Made by a program: the position numbers and the translations under genes | Notes under the pieces: model-generated | The model's database searches: none | What the model was told of the DNA's origin: nothing | Seen by the model: the letters and a program-made list of their open reading frames with translations, nothing else | Shown here: positions 27,098-36,425 of the stretch, in pieces | Layout: the number at the start of each line of letters is the position of its first letter | How positions within the stretch are numbered: the first letter of the stretch is position 1 | Assembly (NCBI RefSeq): GCF_902859585.1 | Contig: NZ_CADIJM010000004.1 | Span: forward strand, 62,001-126,000 | Direction: 5' to 3' | DNA length: 64,000 bases | From: Achromobacter animicus | GTDB lineage: Bacteria; Pseudomonadota; Gammaproteobacteria; Burkholderiales; Burkholderiaceae_B

Positions 27098-29513
27098 CCG
27101 CGGTTTCCGTTTCTTTGACGTCGGAAGCTTTTACTTCGGCTTCCTCGACGGCCGTTTCCTCGGCAGTATCGGTCTGAGCGTCGGCGCCCGCTTGGGCTTC
27201 GGCCTCAGCGCCATCGGCCGCGTCGATCCGGTCGTCCTCGTCGGCGAGGTTGGCATCAGCCGCCTCGGCGGCATCCGTCCCGGCGCCCTTCTTCTTGCGT
27301 TCGAACACAGCGGCAAAGAAGCCGTCGGTGCCGTGCAGATCCGGACGCAGTTGCACGTACGGGCCTTCCAGTTTCAGGGACTCGCAACGGGCGCCCAGGA
27401 TTTCGGCGGCATCCACGCGTTCGAAGTCCGGATGGCTGGCCAGGAAGCGGTCAGCCTGGACTTCGTTTTCCTCGGCCAGCAGGCTGCACGTGGCATAGAC
27501 CAGGCGGCCGCCGGGCGCGACACAGCGCGCGGCGCTGTTCAGGATGCGTTCCTGGAGCTGCCCCAGTTCCGCCAGCGCCTCGGGGTGCTGGCGCCACTTC
27601 AGGTCCGGATTGCGGCGCAGGGTGCCGATGCCGCTGCAGGGCGCGTCGACCAGCACGCGTTGGGCCTTGCCGGCCAGGCGCTTCACACGGGCGTCGTTCT
27701 CGTTGTCGATCACCACCGGGACCACATTCGAGAGGCCGCTACGCGCAAAGCGCGGCTTGGCGCGCGCCAGGCGGGCCGCCGAGACGTCGAAGGCGTACAG
27801 CCGGCCGGTCGAACGCATCAGTGCACCCAGCAGCAGCGTCTTGCCGCCGGCGCCTGCGCAGAAATCGATGATCATTTCGCCACGGCGCGGGGCGACCAGC
27901 AGGGCCAGCAGTTGGCTGCCTTCGTCCTGGACCTCGATGCTGCCGTTTTCGAACTGGGGCCACCGGTTGATGGCGGGCCGGCCTTCCATCCGGATGCCCC
28001 AGGGCGAAAAAGGCATGGCCGTGGGCTCATAACGGCCCGCGCCTTGTTGCAGCTCCGCCAGCATGGCGTCGCGCTCGGCCTTGAGCGGGTTCACGCGCAG
28101 GTCCAGGCTGGCCTGGCGGTTCAGGGCTTCCACCAGCGTTTCGGGGCTTTCCATGGCGCTCAGGCGCTCGTCCAGCCAGTCGGGAATGCTGCCGCGCACG
28201 GCACGGGGCAAGGTCGCGACGTCGATTCGCGTGACCCGTTGCAGCCACTCTGCCTCGGCGGCGTCCATGCCCTCCTGCAGGAACTCGGCGCCCAGGGTCG
28301 CGTTCAGGCCCAGGATGGCAAGACGGCGCGACGCGGGGCCAACACCGCTTTCGCCGTACTGGCGGTAGCGGCGCAGGTGGCGTAGCACGTCATAGACGGC
28401 CTCGGCGACTTCGGAACGGTCGCGCGCGCCCAGGTTCGGGTGATGGCGCAGCCAGTGCGAGAGCGCGGCGTCGGCCGGATAGGTCCATTGCAGGATTTCG
28501 CCCAGCACGCGCTGCACCTGATCGATGCGGATGGCCGCATGCGACAGGCGGGGTCGATTGGACTGGGGCTTTTGCGGGGCGTGATCGCGCTCGCCGCCGC
28601 GCGACTCGCCGCGCGGGCCGCCGAAAGAGGAGCGGGAGTCCGAACGTCCCTGCTCGTCACGGCGGTCCTGGCCGTACGAATTGCGTTCACCGCCACGGCT
28701 TTCGCTGCGATCCTGTCCATACGAACCGCGTTCGCCGCCACGGGCACCGCCGCGATCTTGTCCATAGGAGCCGCGACCTTCGCCTCGCTGGCCCCCGAAC
28801 GACGAGCGCGAGTCCGGGCGCCCCTGACCTTCACGGCGGTCCTGGCTGTAAGAACCGCGTTCGCCGCCACGGCTTTCGCCGCGATCCTGGCCGAAGGAGC
28901 CGCGACCTTCGCCGCGCTGGCCGCCGAACGACGAGCGCGAGTCCGGGCGCCCCTGACCTCCACGGCGATCCTGGCTGTACGACCCGCGTTCGCCGCCACG
29001 GCCTTCGCCGCGTTCCTGACCAAAGGAGCCCCGGCCTTCCCCACGCTGGCCGCCGAACGACGAGCGGGAGTCCGGGCGTCCCTGACCTTCACGGCGGTCC
29101 TGGCTGTACGAACCGCGCTCGCTGCCTCGGCCTTCGCCGCGATCCTGTCCATAGGAACCACGCCCTTCGCCACGCTGACCGCCAAACGAGGAACGCGAAT
29201 CCGGCCGTCCCTGCCCTTCGCGGCGGTCCTGGCTGTACGAACCGCGTTCGCTGCCGCGCCCTTCATTGCGCTGTCCGCCAAACGAAGAGCGGGAGTCGGG
29301 GCGGCCCCGGCCCTCGCCGCGGTCCTGGCCGTAGCCGCCGCGATCGCTCGTGCGCTCGTCGCGCGCGCGGTCGCCGGATTCGGCCCGGTCACGCGGCGCC
29401 GGTTTGCGGGCGTCGCCCTTGGGACGCGAGAAAAAAGACCGGCCGTCGCGGCCTTCCGAGGCGGCGCCGAAGGAGCCGGCCGGGCGGGAACGCGGGGATT
29501 GGGGTTTAGTCAT
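27081..29513 (-). CDS. RsmB-like rRNA m5C methyltransferase with RG-repeat N-terminus and acidic C-terminus
   Basis: 810 residues, against about 430 for typical RsmB. Residues ~1-315 are a disordered Arg/Gly/Ser-rich region built of tandem repeats. Residues ~320-740 are the Sun/RsmB methyltransferase: SAM site DFCAGAGGKTLLL, motif IV DAPCSGIGTLRRNPDLKW and catalytic cysteine in YATCSLLAEENE. The last ~65 residues are Asp/Glu/Ala-rich (EDDRIDAADGAEAEAQ). The ATG at 29513 is chosen over a TTG 12 bases upstream. It lies 55 bp behind purN on the same strand. Predicted role is cytosine-5 methylation of RNA; the flanking tails could add RNA binding or condensate behaviour (inference). Confidence 0.9.
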   Translation of the reverse strand: MTKPQSPRSRPAGSFGAASEGRDGRSFFSRPKGDARKPAPRDRAESGDRARDERTSDRGGYGQDRGEGRGRPDSRSSFGGQRNEGRGSERGSYSQDRREGQGRPDSRSSFGGQRGEGRGSYGQDRGEGRGSERGSYSQDRREGQGRPDSRSSFGGQRGEGRGSFGQERGEGRGGERGSYSQDRRGGQGRPDSRSSFGGQRGEGRGSFGQDRGESRGGERGSYSQDRREGQGRPDSRSSFGGQRGEGRGSYGQDRGGARGGERGSYGQDRSESRGGERNSYGQDRRDEQGRSDSRSSFGGPRGESRGGERDHAPQKPQSNRPRLSHAAIRIDQVQRVLGEILQWTYPADAALSHWLRHHPNLGARDRSEVAEAVYDVLRHLRRYRQYGESGVGPASRRLAILGLNATLGAEFLQEGMDAAEAEWLQRVTRIDVATLPRAVRGSIPDWLDERLSAMESPETLVEALNRQASLDLRVNPLKAERDAMLAELQQGAGRYEPTAMPFSPWGIRMEGRPAINRWPQFENGSIEVQDEGSQLLALLVAPRRGEMIIDFCAGAGGKTLLLGALMRSTGRLYAFDVSAARLARAKPRFARSGLSNVVPVVIDNENDARVKRLAGKAQRVLVDAPCSGIGTLRRNPDLKWRQHPEALAELGQLQERILNSAARCVAPGGRLVYATCSLLAEENEVQADRFLASHPDFERVDAAEILGARCESLKLEGPYVQLRPDLHGTDGFFAAVFERKKKGAGTDAAEAADANLADEDDRIDAADGAEAEAQAGADAQTDTAEETAVEEAEVKASDVKETETAVKDPA
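28581..29306 (-). repeat. Coding tandem repeat, 129-bp unit (43 residues)
   Basis: Inside the methyltransferase gene. Each unit begins GRPDSRSSFGGQRGEGRG and continues with SYGQDR- and ERGSYSQDRR-type blocks. I count one short unit of 32 residues, three full 43-residue units that are nearly identical, an extended 58-residue unit and a degenerate partial one. Similarity at DNA level is high enough for slippage or unequal recombination, so copy number may differ between strains. Confidence 0.93.
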
Positions 29514-29568
29514 GGTGTATTCCAATAGGGCGGAAGCGTTCCGCCCGAAAAATGCTTTTCAGGGCCGT

Positions 29569-30234
29569 TCAAGCGGCCGGCGACCAGGAAAAAAGGCGCA
29601 CGGGGTCGCCCTGGACGGCCACGCGGTGATCGTTTGTCAGGGTAACCCGGCCTTCGGCAAGCCAGCGAACGGCAGCCGGAAAGGCCTGGTGCTCGACGGC
29701 CAGCACGCGCTCGGCCAGCAATTCAGGCGTGTCGCCCGCCAGGACCGGCACGCAGCCCTGGGCGATGATGGGCCCGTGGTCCAGCACCGGGGTGACGAAA
29801 TGCACCGTGCAGCCATGCACGCGCACGCCGGTGGCCAGCGCCTGCGCATGGGTGTGCAGGCCGGGGAATGCGGGCAGCAGCGAGGGGTGGATGTTGACTA
29901 GACGGCCGGCGTAATGATTGACGAAGCCGGGCGTCAGCACGCGCATGAACCCGGCCAGGATGACGTAGTCGGGCGCATAGCGATCGATTTCGGCGGCCAG
30001 CGCGGTATCGAAGGCTTCGCGGCTGGCGTAGTCCTTGTGATACAGGGCCGCTGTGGGAATGCCCTGCGCGGCGGCCCATTCGAGGCCACCGGCGTCGGGA
30101 CGGCTGGCGATCACGGCGGCGATTTCCGCCGGCCAGTGTTCGTCGCGGCAGGCCTCGGCCAGCGCCTGCATGTTGCTGCCCCGCCCCGAGATCAGGATGA
30201 CGAGGCGGCGCTTGATAGAAGAAGTTTCCGGCAA
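29569..30234 (-). CDS. purN: Phosphoribosylglycinamide formyltransferase
   Basis: About 221 residues. Transfers formyl from 10-formyl-tetrahydrofolate to GAR in purine synthesis. Motifs: LVILISGRGSNMQAL at the N-terminus, the catalytic NIHPSLLPAFPGLHTHAQAL (Asn, His), and HFVTPVLDHGPIIAQ (Asp). No ATG or GTG lies near the expected start. The best candidate is TTG at 30234 with GGAA 9 nt upstream, giving L(M)PETSSIKRR before the conserved strand. A longer frame to 30450 has a non-homologous N-terminus and is rejected. Probably co-transcribed with the methyltransferase gene downstream. Confidence 0.93.
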   Translation of the reverse strand: MPETSSIKRRLVILISGRGSNMQALAEACRDEHWPAEIAAVIASRPDAGGLEWAAAQGIPTAALYHKDYASREAFDTALAAEIDRYAPDYVILAGFMRVLTPGFVNHYAGRLVNIHPSLLPAFPGLHTHAQALATGVRVHGCTVHFVTPVLDHGPIIAQGCVPVLAGDTPELLAERVLAVEHQAFPAAVRWLAEGRVTLTNDHRVAVQGDPVRLFSWSPAA

Positions 30235-30380
30235 GATGAACAATTCCAAGGGAAAACGGGCGGTTCCAGTCCCGAAATCAGGCGCGCGCCCTGCGCACGC
30301 CGTGCCCGCAAAGGCGGCTGAGCACCCCCTGCGGGCGGGATACGAACAAACCCGTAATCCAAAATTGTAAACTCTCGCTC

Positions 30381-31346
30381 GTGAAACCATCGCTGCGCAT
30401 CTACCGATCCCTGCCCCCGCCCGAACGGCGCGCCCCTTGCGCGCTGACAATCGGCAATTTCGACGGCGTCCATCGCGGGCACCAGGCCATGCTTGCCCGC
30501 GTCTGCCAGGTGGCCCGCGAACGCGGGCTGACGCCGGCCGTGATGACGTTCGAGCCCCACCCGCGGGAGTATTTCGCCACCCTCAACCAGCGTCCGGAAC
30601 TGGCGCCGACCCGCATTTCGGGGCTGCGCGACAAGCTGGCCGCGCTGGCGCGCTACGGCATATCGCAGGTCGTGGTCGAGCGGTTCAATGCCCGGCTGGC
30701 TGAAATGTCGGCCAACGCCTTCATTGAGCACCTTCTGGTGCAGGGGCTGCAGACCAAATGGCTGCTCGTGGGCGAGGACTTTCGCTTCGGGCACAAGCGC
30801 AGCGGCGATATCGACCTGCTGCGCGAAGCCGGCATGGTGCATGGCTTCGAGGTCCAGACGCTGGCGGACGTGACCGACCGTCAAGGTCACCGCATTTCCA
30901 GTTCCGAGGTGCGCACCGCGCTGGCCGTGGGCGACCTGGAACGCGCGCGCCATCTGCTGGGCCATCCGTTCCATATCAGCGGGCACGTGATCCACGGCCA
31001 GAAGCTCGGCCGTACGCTCGGCTATCCCACCATGAACCTGCGTGTGGCCGAACGATGCGCCGCGCGGTCGGGCATCTACGTCGTGCAGGTTCATGGGCTG
31101 GCCGACCGCGCGCTGCCGGCGGTGGCGAGCCTGGGCGTGCGCCCGACGGTCGAGGACCGCGGCAGAGTGCTGCTTGAGTCACACCTGCTCGACGAGTCCG
31201 TCAACGCTTACGGTAAACTCGTACGCGTTGAATTCCTGCAAAAGCTGCGGGACGAAGAAAAATTTCCTGATCTCCCTTCCCTGACTGCCGCCATCGCCGA
31301 AGACGCGCGAAACGCGCGCGCCTATTTTGCCGTTCATGGACTATAA
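30381..31346 (+). CDS. ribF: Bifunctional riboflavin kinase / FAD synthetase
   Basis: 321 residues from a GTG start. N-terminal nucleotidyltransferase domain with [17 protein letters not shown] (the GxFDGxHxGH motif) and C-terminal riboflavin kinase domain with [11 protein letters not shown] (the PTAN-like motif, here PTMN) and [14 protein letters not shown]. Makes FMN then FAD. It overlaps ileS by 11 bp. This ribF-ileS-lspA order is common in proteobacteria. Confidence 0.97.
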   Translation: MKPSLRIYRSLPPPERRAPCALTIGNFDGVHRGHQAMLARVCQVARERGLTPAVMTFEPHPREYFATLNQRPELAPTRISGLRDKLAALARYGISQVVVERFNARLAEMSANAFIEHLLVQGLQTKWLLVGEDFRFGHKRSGDIDLLREAGMVHGFEVQTLADVTDRQGHRISSSEVRTALAVGDLERARHLLGHPFHISGHVIHGQKLGRTLGYPTMNLRVAERCAARSGIYVVQVHGLADRALPAVASLGVRPTVEDRGRVLLESHLLDESVNAYGKLVRVEFLQKLRDEEKFPDLPSLTAAIAEDARNARAYFAVHGL

Positions 31347-34203
31347 AAAGACCCTCAACCTGCCCGATACCCCCTTCCCCATGCGGGGCGACCTCGCCAA
31401 GCGCGAGCCCGCCTGGATTGCGCAATGGGAGGAAAACCACGTCTACCAGGCGATCCGTGCGGCCAGCCGCGGCCGGCCGCGCTTCGTGCTGCATGACGGC
31501 CCGCCCTATGCGAACGGCGACATCCACATCGGCCACGCGGTCAACAAGATCCTGAAGGACATCATCGTCAAGAGCCGCAACATGGCCGGCTATGACGCGC
31601 ACTACGTGCCGGGCTGGGACTGCCACGGCATGCCCATCGAGATCCAGATCGAAAAGAAGTACGGAAAGCACCTGCCCGTGGCGGAAGTGCAATCCAAGGC
31701 CCGCGCCTACGCCCTCGAACAGATCGATCGCCAGCGCAAGGACTTCAAGCGCCTGGGCGTGCTGGGCGAGTGGGATCGTCCGTACATGACGATGAACTAC
31801 AGCAACGAGGCCGACGAGATCCGTGCGCTGGGCCGCATCCTGGACAAGGGCTACGTGTTCCGTGGCCTGAAGCCGGTGAACTGGTGTTTTGACTGTGGCT
31901 CGGCGCTGGCCGAGGCTGAAGTCGAATACGCGGATCGCGTGGATCCCGCCGTCGACGTCGCGTTCCCGTTCGCCGACCACAAGCGGCTGGCCCAAGCCTT
32001 CGGCCTGGATTCGGTGGACGACGGCGCCATCGTGATCTGGACGACCACGCCCTGGACCATTCCGTCCAACCAGGCGCTGAACGTCCATCCCGAAATCGAA
32101 TACGCGCTGGTGCGGGTCACTTCGGCTGCCACGCCCAAGTTCGGTCCCCTGCTGCTCATCGCCAAGGAACGCGTCGAAGCCTGCCTGAAATCCTGGGACC
32201 TCGAAGGCGAAGTCATCGCCACGGCGCCCGGCGAGGCCCTGTCAGGCATCGAGTTCCGCCATCCGCTGGCGCAGTTCAACGCCGCCTACGATCGCAAGGC
32301 GCCCGTGTACCTGGGCGACTACGTCACGGCAGACTCCGGCACCGGCGTGGTGCACTCGGCGCCGGCTTACGGTATCGAAGACTTTGTGTCGTGCAAGGAG
32401 CACGGCATGAAGGACACCGACTTCATCAGCCCGGTGATGGGCGACGGCAAGTACGTGGACAGCCTGGCGCTTTTTGGCGGCCTGTCGATCTGGGACGCAA
32501 ACCCCAAGATCGTCGAAGCGCTCAAGGAAGCCGGCGCGCTGATGCACGTCGAAAAGCACAAGCACAGCTATATGCACTGCTGGCGCCACAAGACGCCGAT
32601 CATCTACCGCGCGACCAGCCAATGGTTCGCGGGCATGGATGTCGCGCCCAAGGACGGCAGCCCGACCCTGCGCGAATCGGCGCTGGCCGGCATCGACGCC
32701 ACGGCGTTTTACCCCGCGTGGGGCCGCGCCCGTCTGCATGCCATGATCGCCAACCGTCCGGACTGGACCCTGTCGCGCCAGCGCCAGTGGGGCGTCCCGA
32801 TGGCGTTCTTCGTGCACAAGGAAACCGGCGAACTGCATCCGCGCACGTCCGAATTGCTGGAACAGGTGGCGCAGCGCGTCGAACAGGGCGGCATCGAGGC
32901 CTGGCAGGCGCTCGATCCCCGCGAGCTTCTCGGCGACGAAGCCGACCAGTACGAAAAGAACCGCGACACGTTGGACGTATGGTTCGACTCGGGCAGCACG
33001 CACGCCACGGTGCTGGGCGGCAAGGACGGCGAATTCGCCGGTTCGCATGGCGCTGAACTCGCCTGGCCCGCCGACCTCTACCTGGAAGGCTCGGACCAGC
33101 ATCGCGGCTGGTTCCATTCGTCGCTCCTGACCGGCTGCATGCTGTACGGCCAGCCGCCCTACAAGGCCCTGCTGACGCACGGCTTCGTGGTGGACGGCCA
33201 GGGCCGCAAGATGAGCAAGTCGGTTGGCAACGTGATTGCCCCGCAGAAGGTCTCCGATTCCCTGGGTGCGGAAATCCTGCGCCTGTGGGTGGCCTCCACC
33301 GACTACTCGGGCGAGCTGTCGATCTCCGACGAAATCCTCAAGCGTGTGGTGGAAGGCTATCGCCGCATCCGCAACACCCTGCGCTTCCTGTTGGCCAACC
33401 TGGCCGACTTCGACGCCGTGTCGCAATCGGTGCCTTACGGCGAACTCTTCGAGATCGACCGCTACGCGCTGGCCATGACGGCGCAGATGCAGTCGGAAGT
33501 ACAGGCCAACTACGAACGCTACGATTTCCATCCGGCCGTCTCGCGGTTGCAGACGTTCTGCTCGGAAGACTTGGGCGCGTTCTACCTGGACATCCTGAAA
33601 GATCGCCTCTACACGTCGGCCCCCGACAGCCGCGCCCGCCGCTCGGCGCAGACGGCCCTGCTGGACATCACGCAGACCCTGCTCAAGCTAATGGCGCCCA
33701 TCCTGTCGTTCACGGCGGAAGAGGCCTGGAAGGAACTGGTTGCGTCCGCCCTGAAGAACCAGGCCGACGCTGCCCGCGCGACGATCTTCACCGAGGTCTA
33801 TCACGTGCTGCCGCCGTTTGCGGACGCCGATGCCCTGACCGCCAAGTGGACGCGCCTGCGCGCCATCCGCGCCGAGGTCCAGCGCAAGCTGGAAGAAGTG
33901 CGTACGGCGGGCGATATCGGTTCGTCGCTGCAGGCCGAAGTCGACCTGTACGCAAACGGCGAAGACCAGCAACTGCTGGCCAGCCTGGGCGATGACCTGC
34001 GCTTCGTCCTGATCGTCTCGCGCGCCGCGGTGCACGCGGGCGAAGGCGACACCCGCATCGAGGTCACGCCGTCGGCCCACAAGAAGTGCGAACGTTGCTG
34101 GCACTGGCGTCTTGACGTCGGCCAGGACGCCGATCATCCCGAGATCTGCGGCCGCTGCGTGTCCAACCTGTTCGGCTCGGGCGAAGCCCGCGACAAGGCT
34201 TGA
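31336..34203 (+). CDS. ileS: Isoleucyl-tRNA synthetase
   Basis: 955-residue class I synthetase. HIGH motif is HIGH at residues 64-67 ([15 protein letters not shown]), and KMSKS is at 625-629. The editing (CP1) domain includes [16 protein letters not shown]-terminal zinc finger has C918, C921, C938 and C941. The ATG at 31336 ([10 protein letters not shown]) matches the usual IleS start; the TTG three codons upstream is rejected. It lies inside the end of ribF and runs into lspA. Confidence 0.98.
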   Translation: MDYKKTLNLPDTPFPMRGDLAKREPAWIAQWEENHVYQAIRAASRGRPRFVLHDGPPYANGDIHIGHAVNKILKDIIVKSRNMAGYDAHYVPGWDCHGMPIEIQIEKKYGKHLPVAEVQSKARAYALEQIDRQRKDFKRLGVLGEWDRPYMTMNYSNEADEIRALGRILDKGYVFRGLKPVNWCFDCGSALAEAEVEYADRVDPAVDVAFPFADHKRLAQAFGLDSVDDGAIVIWTTTPWTIPSNQALNVHPEIEYALVRVTSAATPKFGPLLLIAKERVEACLKSWDLEGEVIATAPGEALSGIEFRHPLAQFNAAYDRKAPVYLGDYVTADSGTGVVHSAPAYGIEDFVSCKEHGMKDTDFISPVMGDGKYVDSLALFGGLSIWDANPKIVEALKEAGALMHVEKHKHSYMHCWRHKTPIIYRATSQWFAGMDVAPKDGSPTLRESALAGIDATAFYPAWGRARLHAMIANRPDWTLSRQRQWGVPMAFFVHKETGELHPRTSELLEQVAQRVEQGGIEAWQALDPRELLGDEADQYEKNRDTLDVWFDSGSTHATVLGGKDGEFAGSHGAELAWPADLYLEGSDQHRGWFHSSLLTGCMLYGQPPYKALLTHGFVVDGQGRKMSKSVGNVIAPQKVSDSLGAEILRLWVASTDYSGELSISDEILKRVVEGYRRIRNTLRFLLANLADFDAVSQSVPYGELFEIDRYALAMTAQMQSEVQANYERYDFHPAVSRLQTFCSEDLGAFYLDILKDRLYTSAPDSRARRSAQTALLDITQTLLKLMAPILSFTAEEAWKELVASALKNQADAARATIFTEVYHVLPPFADADALTAKWTRLRAIRAEVQRKLEEVRTAGDIGSSLQAEVDLYANGEDQQLLASLGDDLRFVLIVSRAAVHAGEGDTRIEVTPSAHKKCERCWHWRLDVGQDADHPEICGRCVSNLFGSGEARDKA

Positions 34204-34205
34204 AC

Positions 34206-34736
34206 ATGGCCCGCCCCGCCGAACCCGGAGTGACGGGCACCGCCCCCGCCCGCGCCGCGCCCGCGCGCGTGGGTGGGTGGCTGGCGCTGGCGTTGCTGAT
34301 CATCGTGCTGGACCAGTTGACGAAGGTCTACTTCAACACGTCATTCCAGTACGGCGAGCGCGTCAACATCCTGCCCTTCTTCGACTTCACGCTGGTGTTC
34401 AACCGCGGCGCCGCCTTCAGCTTCCTGGCGTCCGAAGAAGGCTGGCAGCGTTGGTTGTTCACGGGGCTGGGCTGCGTGGCGGCAGTGGTCATCATATGGA
34501 TGCTGCGCCGCACGCACGGCCAACCGCGTTTCAGCCTGGCGCTCACGCTCATCCTGGGCGGCGCCATCGGCAACGTCATCGACCGCGTGGTGTATGGCCA
34601 CGTGGTGGACTTTCTGCTCTTCTACTGGAACGACTGGCAGTTCCCCGCTTTCAACATTGCGGACGTCGGTATCACCTGCGGCGCCGTGCTGCTGGTGCTG
34701 GACGAACTGCTTCGTGCCCGCAAGCCGCAAGCGTGA
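34206..34736 (+). CDS. lspA: Lipoprotein signal peptidase (SPase II)
   Basis: 176-residue membrane aspartyl protease that cleaves prolipoproteins after lipid attachment. Four membrane helices. The catalytic aspartates are D135 (GHVVDF) and D153 (NIADVG), with the family's 18-residue spacing. Begins 2 bp after the ileS stop. An Ala/Pro/Arg-rich extension of ~22 residues precedes the first helix. Confidence 0.97.
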   Translation: MARPAEPGVTGTAPARAAPARVGGWLALALLIIVLDQLTKVYFNTSFQYGERVNILPFFDFTLVFNRGAAFSFLASEEGWQRWLFTGLGCVAAVVIIWMLRRTHGQPRFSLALTLILGGAIGNVIDRVVYGHVVDFLLFYWNDWQFPAFNIADVGITCGAVLLVLDELLRARKPQA

Positions 34737-34743
34737 CGCGACA

Positions 34744-34767
34744 GGGGGGCAACGCCCCCCCTTTTTG
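34744..34767 (+). terminator. Rho-independent terminator after lspA
   Basis: GGGGGGC-AAC-GCCCCCC (34744-34760) followed by CTTTTTG, 7 bp past the lspA stop. Its T tract merges into the 13-bp repeat array. Confidence 0.85.
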
Positions 34768-34862
34768 CGCCGCCTTTTTGCAGTGCCTCTTTGCAACGCC
34801 TTTTCGAAGCGCCTGTTTGCACCCCCATTCAGCAGCCCTCTTTGCGCCCCTTTCTGCTTTCG
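34762..34862. repeat. Degenerate 13-bp tandem repeats upstream of coaBC
   Basis: Five consecutive 13-mers of the form T-rich-GCxxxGCC: TTTTTGCGCCGCC, TTTTTGCAGTGCC, TCTTTGCAACGCC, TTTTCGAAGCGCC and TGTTTGCACCCCC (34762-34826). Three more decayed units of about 12 bp follow to 34862. The rest of the gap up to coaBC shows nothing else of note. Confidence 0.8.
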
Positions 34863-35009
34863 TCAGGCCTACCCCATGCTGCGCCTTCCGCGGCTTTCGT
34901 CCGGTTTGATGCCCCCTCTAATGCATGACGAACGGCGCATTGCGGCAATGCAGAATAAAATCCCTCTCACTTCCACGATTACGCGGCGTTAACCCGCCGT
35001 CCCGTCCTC

Positions 35010-36206
35010 ATGCTCGATCTCGCCCGCAAACGCATCGTCCTTGGTCTGACCGGGGGCATCGCCTGCTACAAAATCGCCGAGCTGGTGCGGCGCATGACCG
35101 AACAAGGCGCCACGGTGGATGTGGTGATGACCGAGGCGGCCACGCACTTCATCACGCCGGTCACCATGCAGGCACTGTCGGGCCGACCCGTGTTCGTGGA
35201 CGCCTGGGACGCGCGCGTGCCCAACAACATGGCGCACATCGACCTGACGCGCGGCGCGGACGCCGTGTTGATCGCGCCCGCCAGCGCCGACTTCATGGCC
35301 AAGGTGGCACACGGCATGGCCGACGACCTGTTGTCCACGCTGTGCGTGGCCCGCGCCTGTCCGCTGCTGGTGGCGCCCGCCATGAACCGCGAGATGTGGG
35401 CCAACCCGGCCACGCAGCGCAACGTCGAAACCCTCCGCGGCGACGGCGTCACCGTGCTGGGACCTTCGGCGGGCGAACAGGCCTGCGGCGAAACCGGCGA
35501 CGGCCGGATGCTCGAAGCCCATGAGATCCTGACCGACCTGATCGCCTTCTTCCAGCCCAAGCTCTTGGCCGGCCGCCACGTGCTGCTGACCGCAGGCCCC
35601 ACCTCTGAACCCGTGGACCCGGTGCGTGTGCTGAGCAACCGGTCTTCCGGCAAGACGGGCTATGCACTGGCTCGCGCCGCCCGCGAGGCCGGCGCCCGCG
35701 TCACCCTCATCACCGGCGCCACATTCCTGCCCATCCCGCGCGGCGTAACCGCCCTGCCCGTCACCACCGCGCGCCAGATGCACGACGCCGTGATGGCCAG
35801 TGTGGGCGATGCCGATATCTTCATCGCCGTCGCCGCCGTGGCCGATTGGCGGGTCAAGAACGTCAGCACGCAGAAGCTGAAGAAAACCAGCGAAGGCGGC
35901 GGCGCGCCGCTGATGGAATTCGAGCCCAATCCGGACATCCTGGCCGAAGTGGCCAAGCTCGAAAATGGCCCCTGGTGCGTGGGCTTTGCCGCCGAAACGG
36001 AAAAGCTGGCCGAGCACGCCGAAGCCAAGCGCACGCGCAAAGGCATCCCGCTGCTGGTCGGCAATCTGGCGCACAAGGTCATGGACGCCGACACCACCGA
36101 ACTGGTGCTGTTCGACGCGCAAGGCACACACCCGCTGCCCGCCGGCAACAAGCTGGATGCCGCGCGCCGGCTCATCGCGGAGATCGCGGCGCGCATGCCG
36201 GCCTGA
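35010..36206 (+). CDS. coaBC: Bifunctional phosphopantothenoylcysteine decarboxylase / phosphopantothenate-cysteine ligase
   Basis: 398 residues, two fused domains for coenzyme A synthesis. The N-terminal flavoprotein CoaC has GGIACYKIAELVRRM, the APASADFMAKVAHGMADD segment and the PAMNREMW motif. The C-terminal CoaB has TAGPTSEPVDPVRVLSNRSSGKTGYA, AAVADWRVK and the lysine strip KLKKTSEGG. No Shine-Dalgarno is obvious before the ATG at 35010. Flanked by repeat-rich gaps on both sides. Confidence 0.97.
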   Translation: MLDLARKRIVLGLTGGIACYKIAELVRRMTEQGATVDVVMTEAATHFITPVTMQALSGRPVFVDAWDARVPNNMAHIDLTRGADAVLIAPASADFMAKVAHGMADDLLSTLCVARACPLLVAPAMNREMWANPATQRNVETLRGDGVTVLGPSAGEQACGETGDGRMLEAHEILTDLIAFFQPKLLAGRHVLLTAGPTSEPVDPVRVLSNRSSGKTGYALARAAREAGARVTLITGATFLPIPRGVTALPVTTARQMHDAVMASVGDADIFIAVAAVADWRVKNVSTQKLKKTSEGGGAPLMEFEPNPDILAEVAKLENGPWCVGFAAETEKLAEHAEAKRTRKGIPLLVGNLAHKVMDADTTELVLFDAQGTHPLPAGNKLDAARRLIAEIAARMPA

Positions 36207-36233
36207 CGCGGCGGCGCATTGCCGCGCTACGCC

Positions 36234-36352
36234 GCGCCGAGCCTGCGTAAGCGCCGATTGGCTTGCGCAAGCTCCGATGAGCCTAGGCAGGATCCGATAA
36301 TCGCCGGCCAGCCGCGCGTCATGCTCCGACGAGCCGCCGCCCCTTCTCCGAC
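36234..36352. repeat. Degenerate ~20-bp repeats downstream of coaBC
   Basis: A core GxxCCGAT/C recurs: GCGCCGA at 36234, GCGCCGAT at 36251, GCTCCGAT at 36271, GATCCGAT at 36291, GCTCCGAC at 36323 and TCTCCGAC at 36345. Three of the five steps are 17-20 bp. Non-coding; function unknown. Confidence 0.6.
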
Positions 36353-36356
36353 GCTC

Positions 36357-36396
36357 CAAAAAAAACGCCAGGCCCTCTCGGGTCTGGCGTTTTGCT
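36357..36396. terminator. Bidirectional Rho-independent terminator
   Basis: AAAACGCCAG-GCCC pairs with GGGT-CTGGCGTTTT (36362-36393), with A tract before and T tract after. It separates coaBC (plus) from the convergent Bug receptor gene (minus). Confidence 0.92.
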
Positions 36397-36425
36397 TTGC
36401 AGCGGTTCAAGCCGCTTGCGGCGCC

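Noticed and set aside
28581-29306. Possible CRISPR array
   Set aside because: The repeats are contiguous, 129 bp, in frame, and have no unique spacers; they encode protein.
28440-29528. Plus-strand frame of 362 codons with Ala/Phe-rich repeats
   Set aside because: Mirror of the RG-repeat region of the methyltransferase gene. The hydrophobic repeats are only the complement of Arg/Gly codons.
30235-30450. N-terminal extension of purN to an ATG at 30450
   Set aside because: The added 72 residues are Arg/Ala/Cys-rich without homology, and the segment overlaps the start of divergent ribF.
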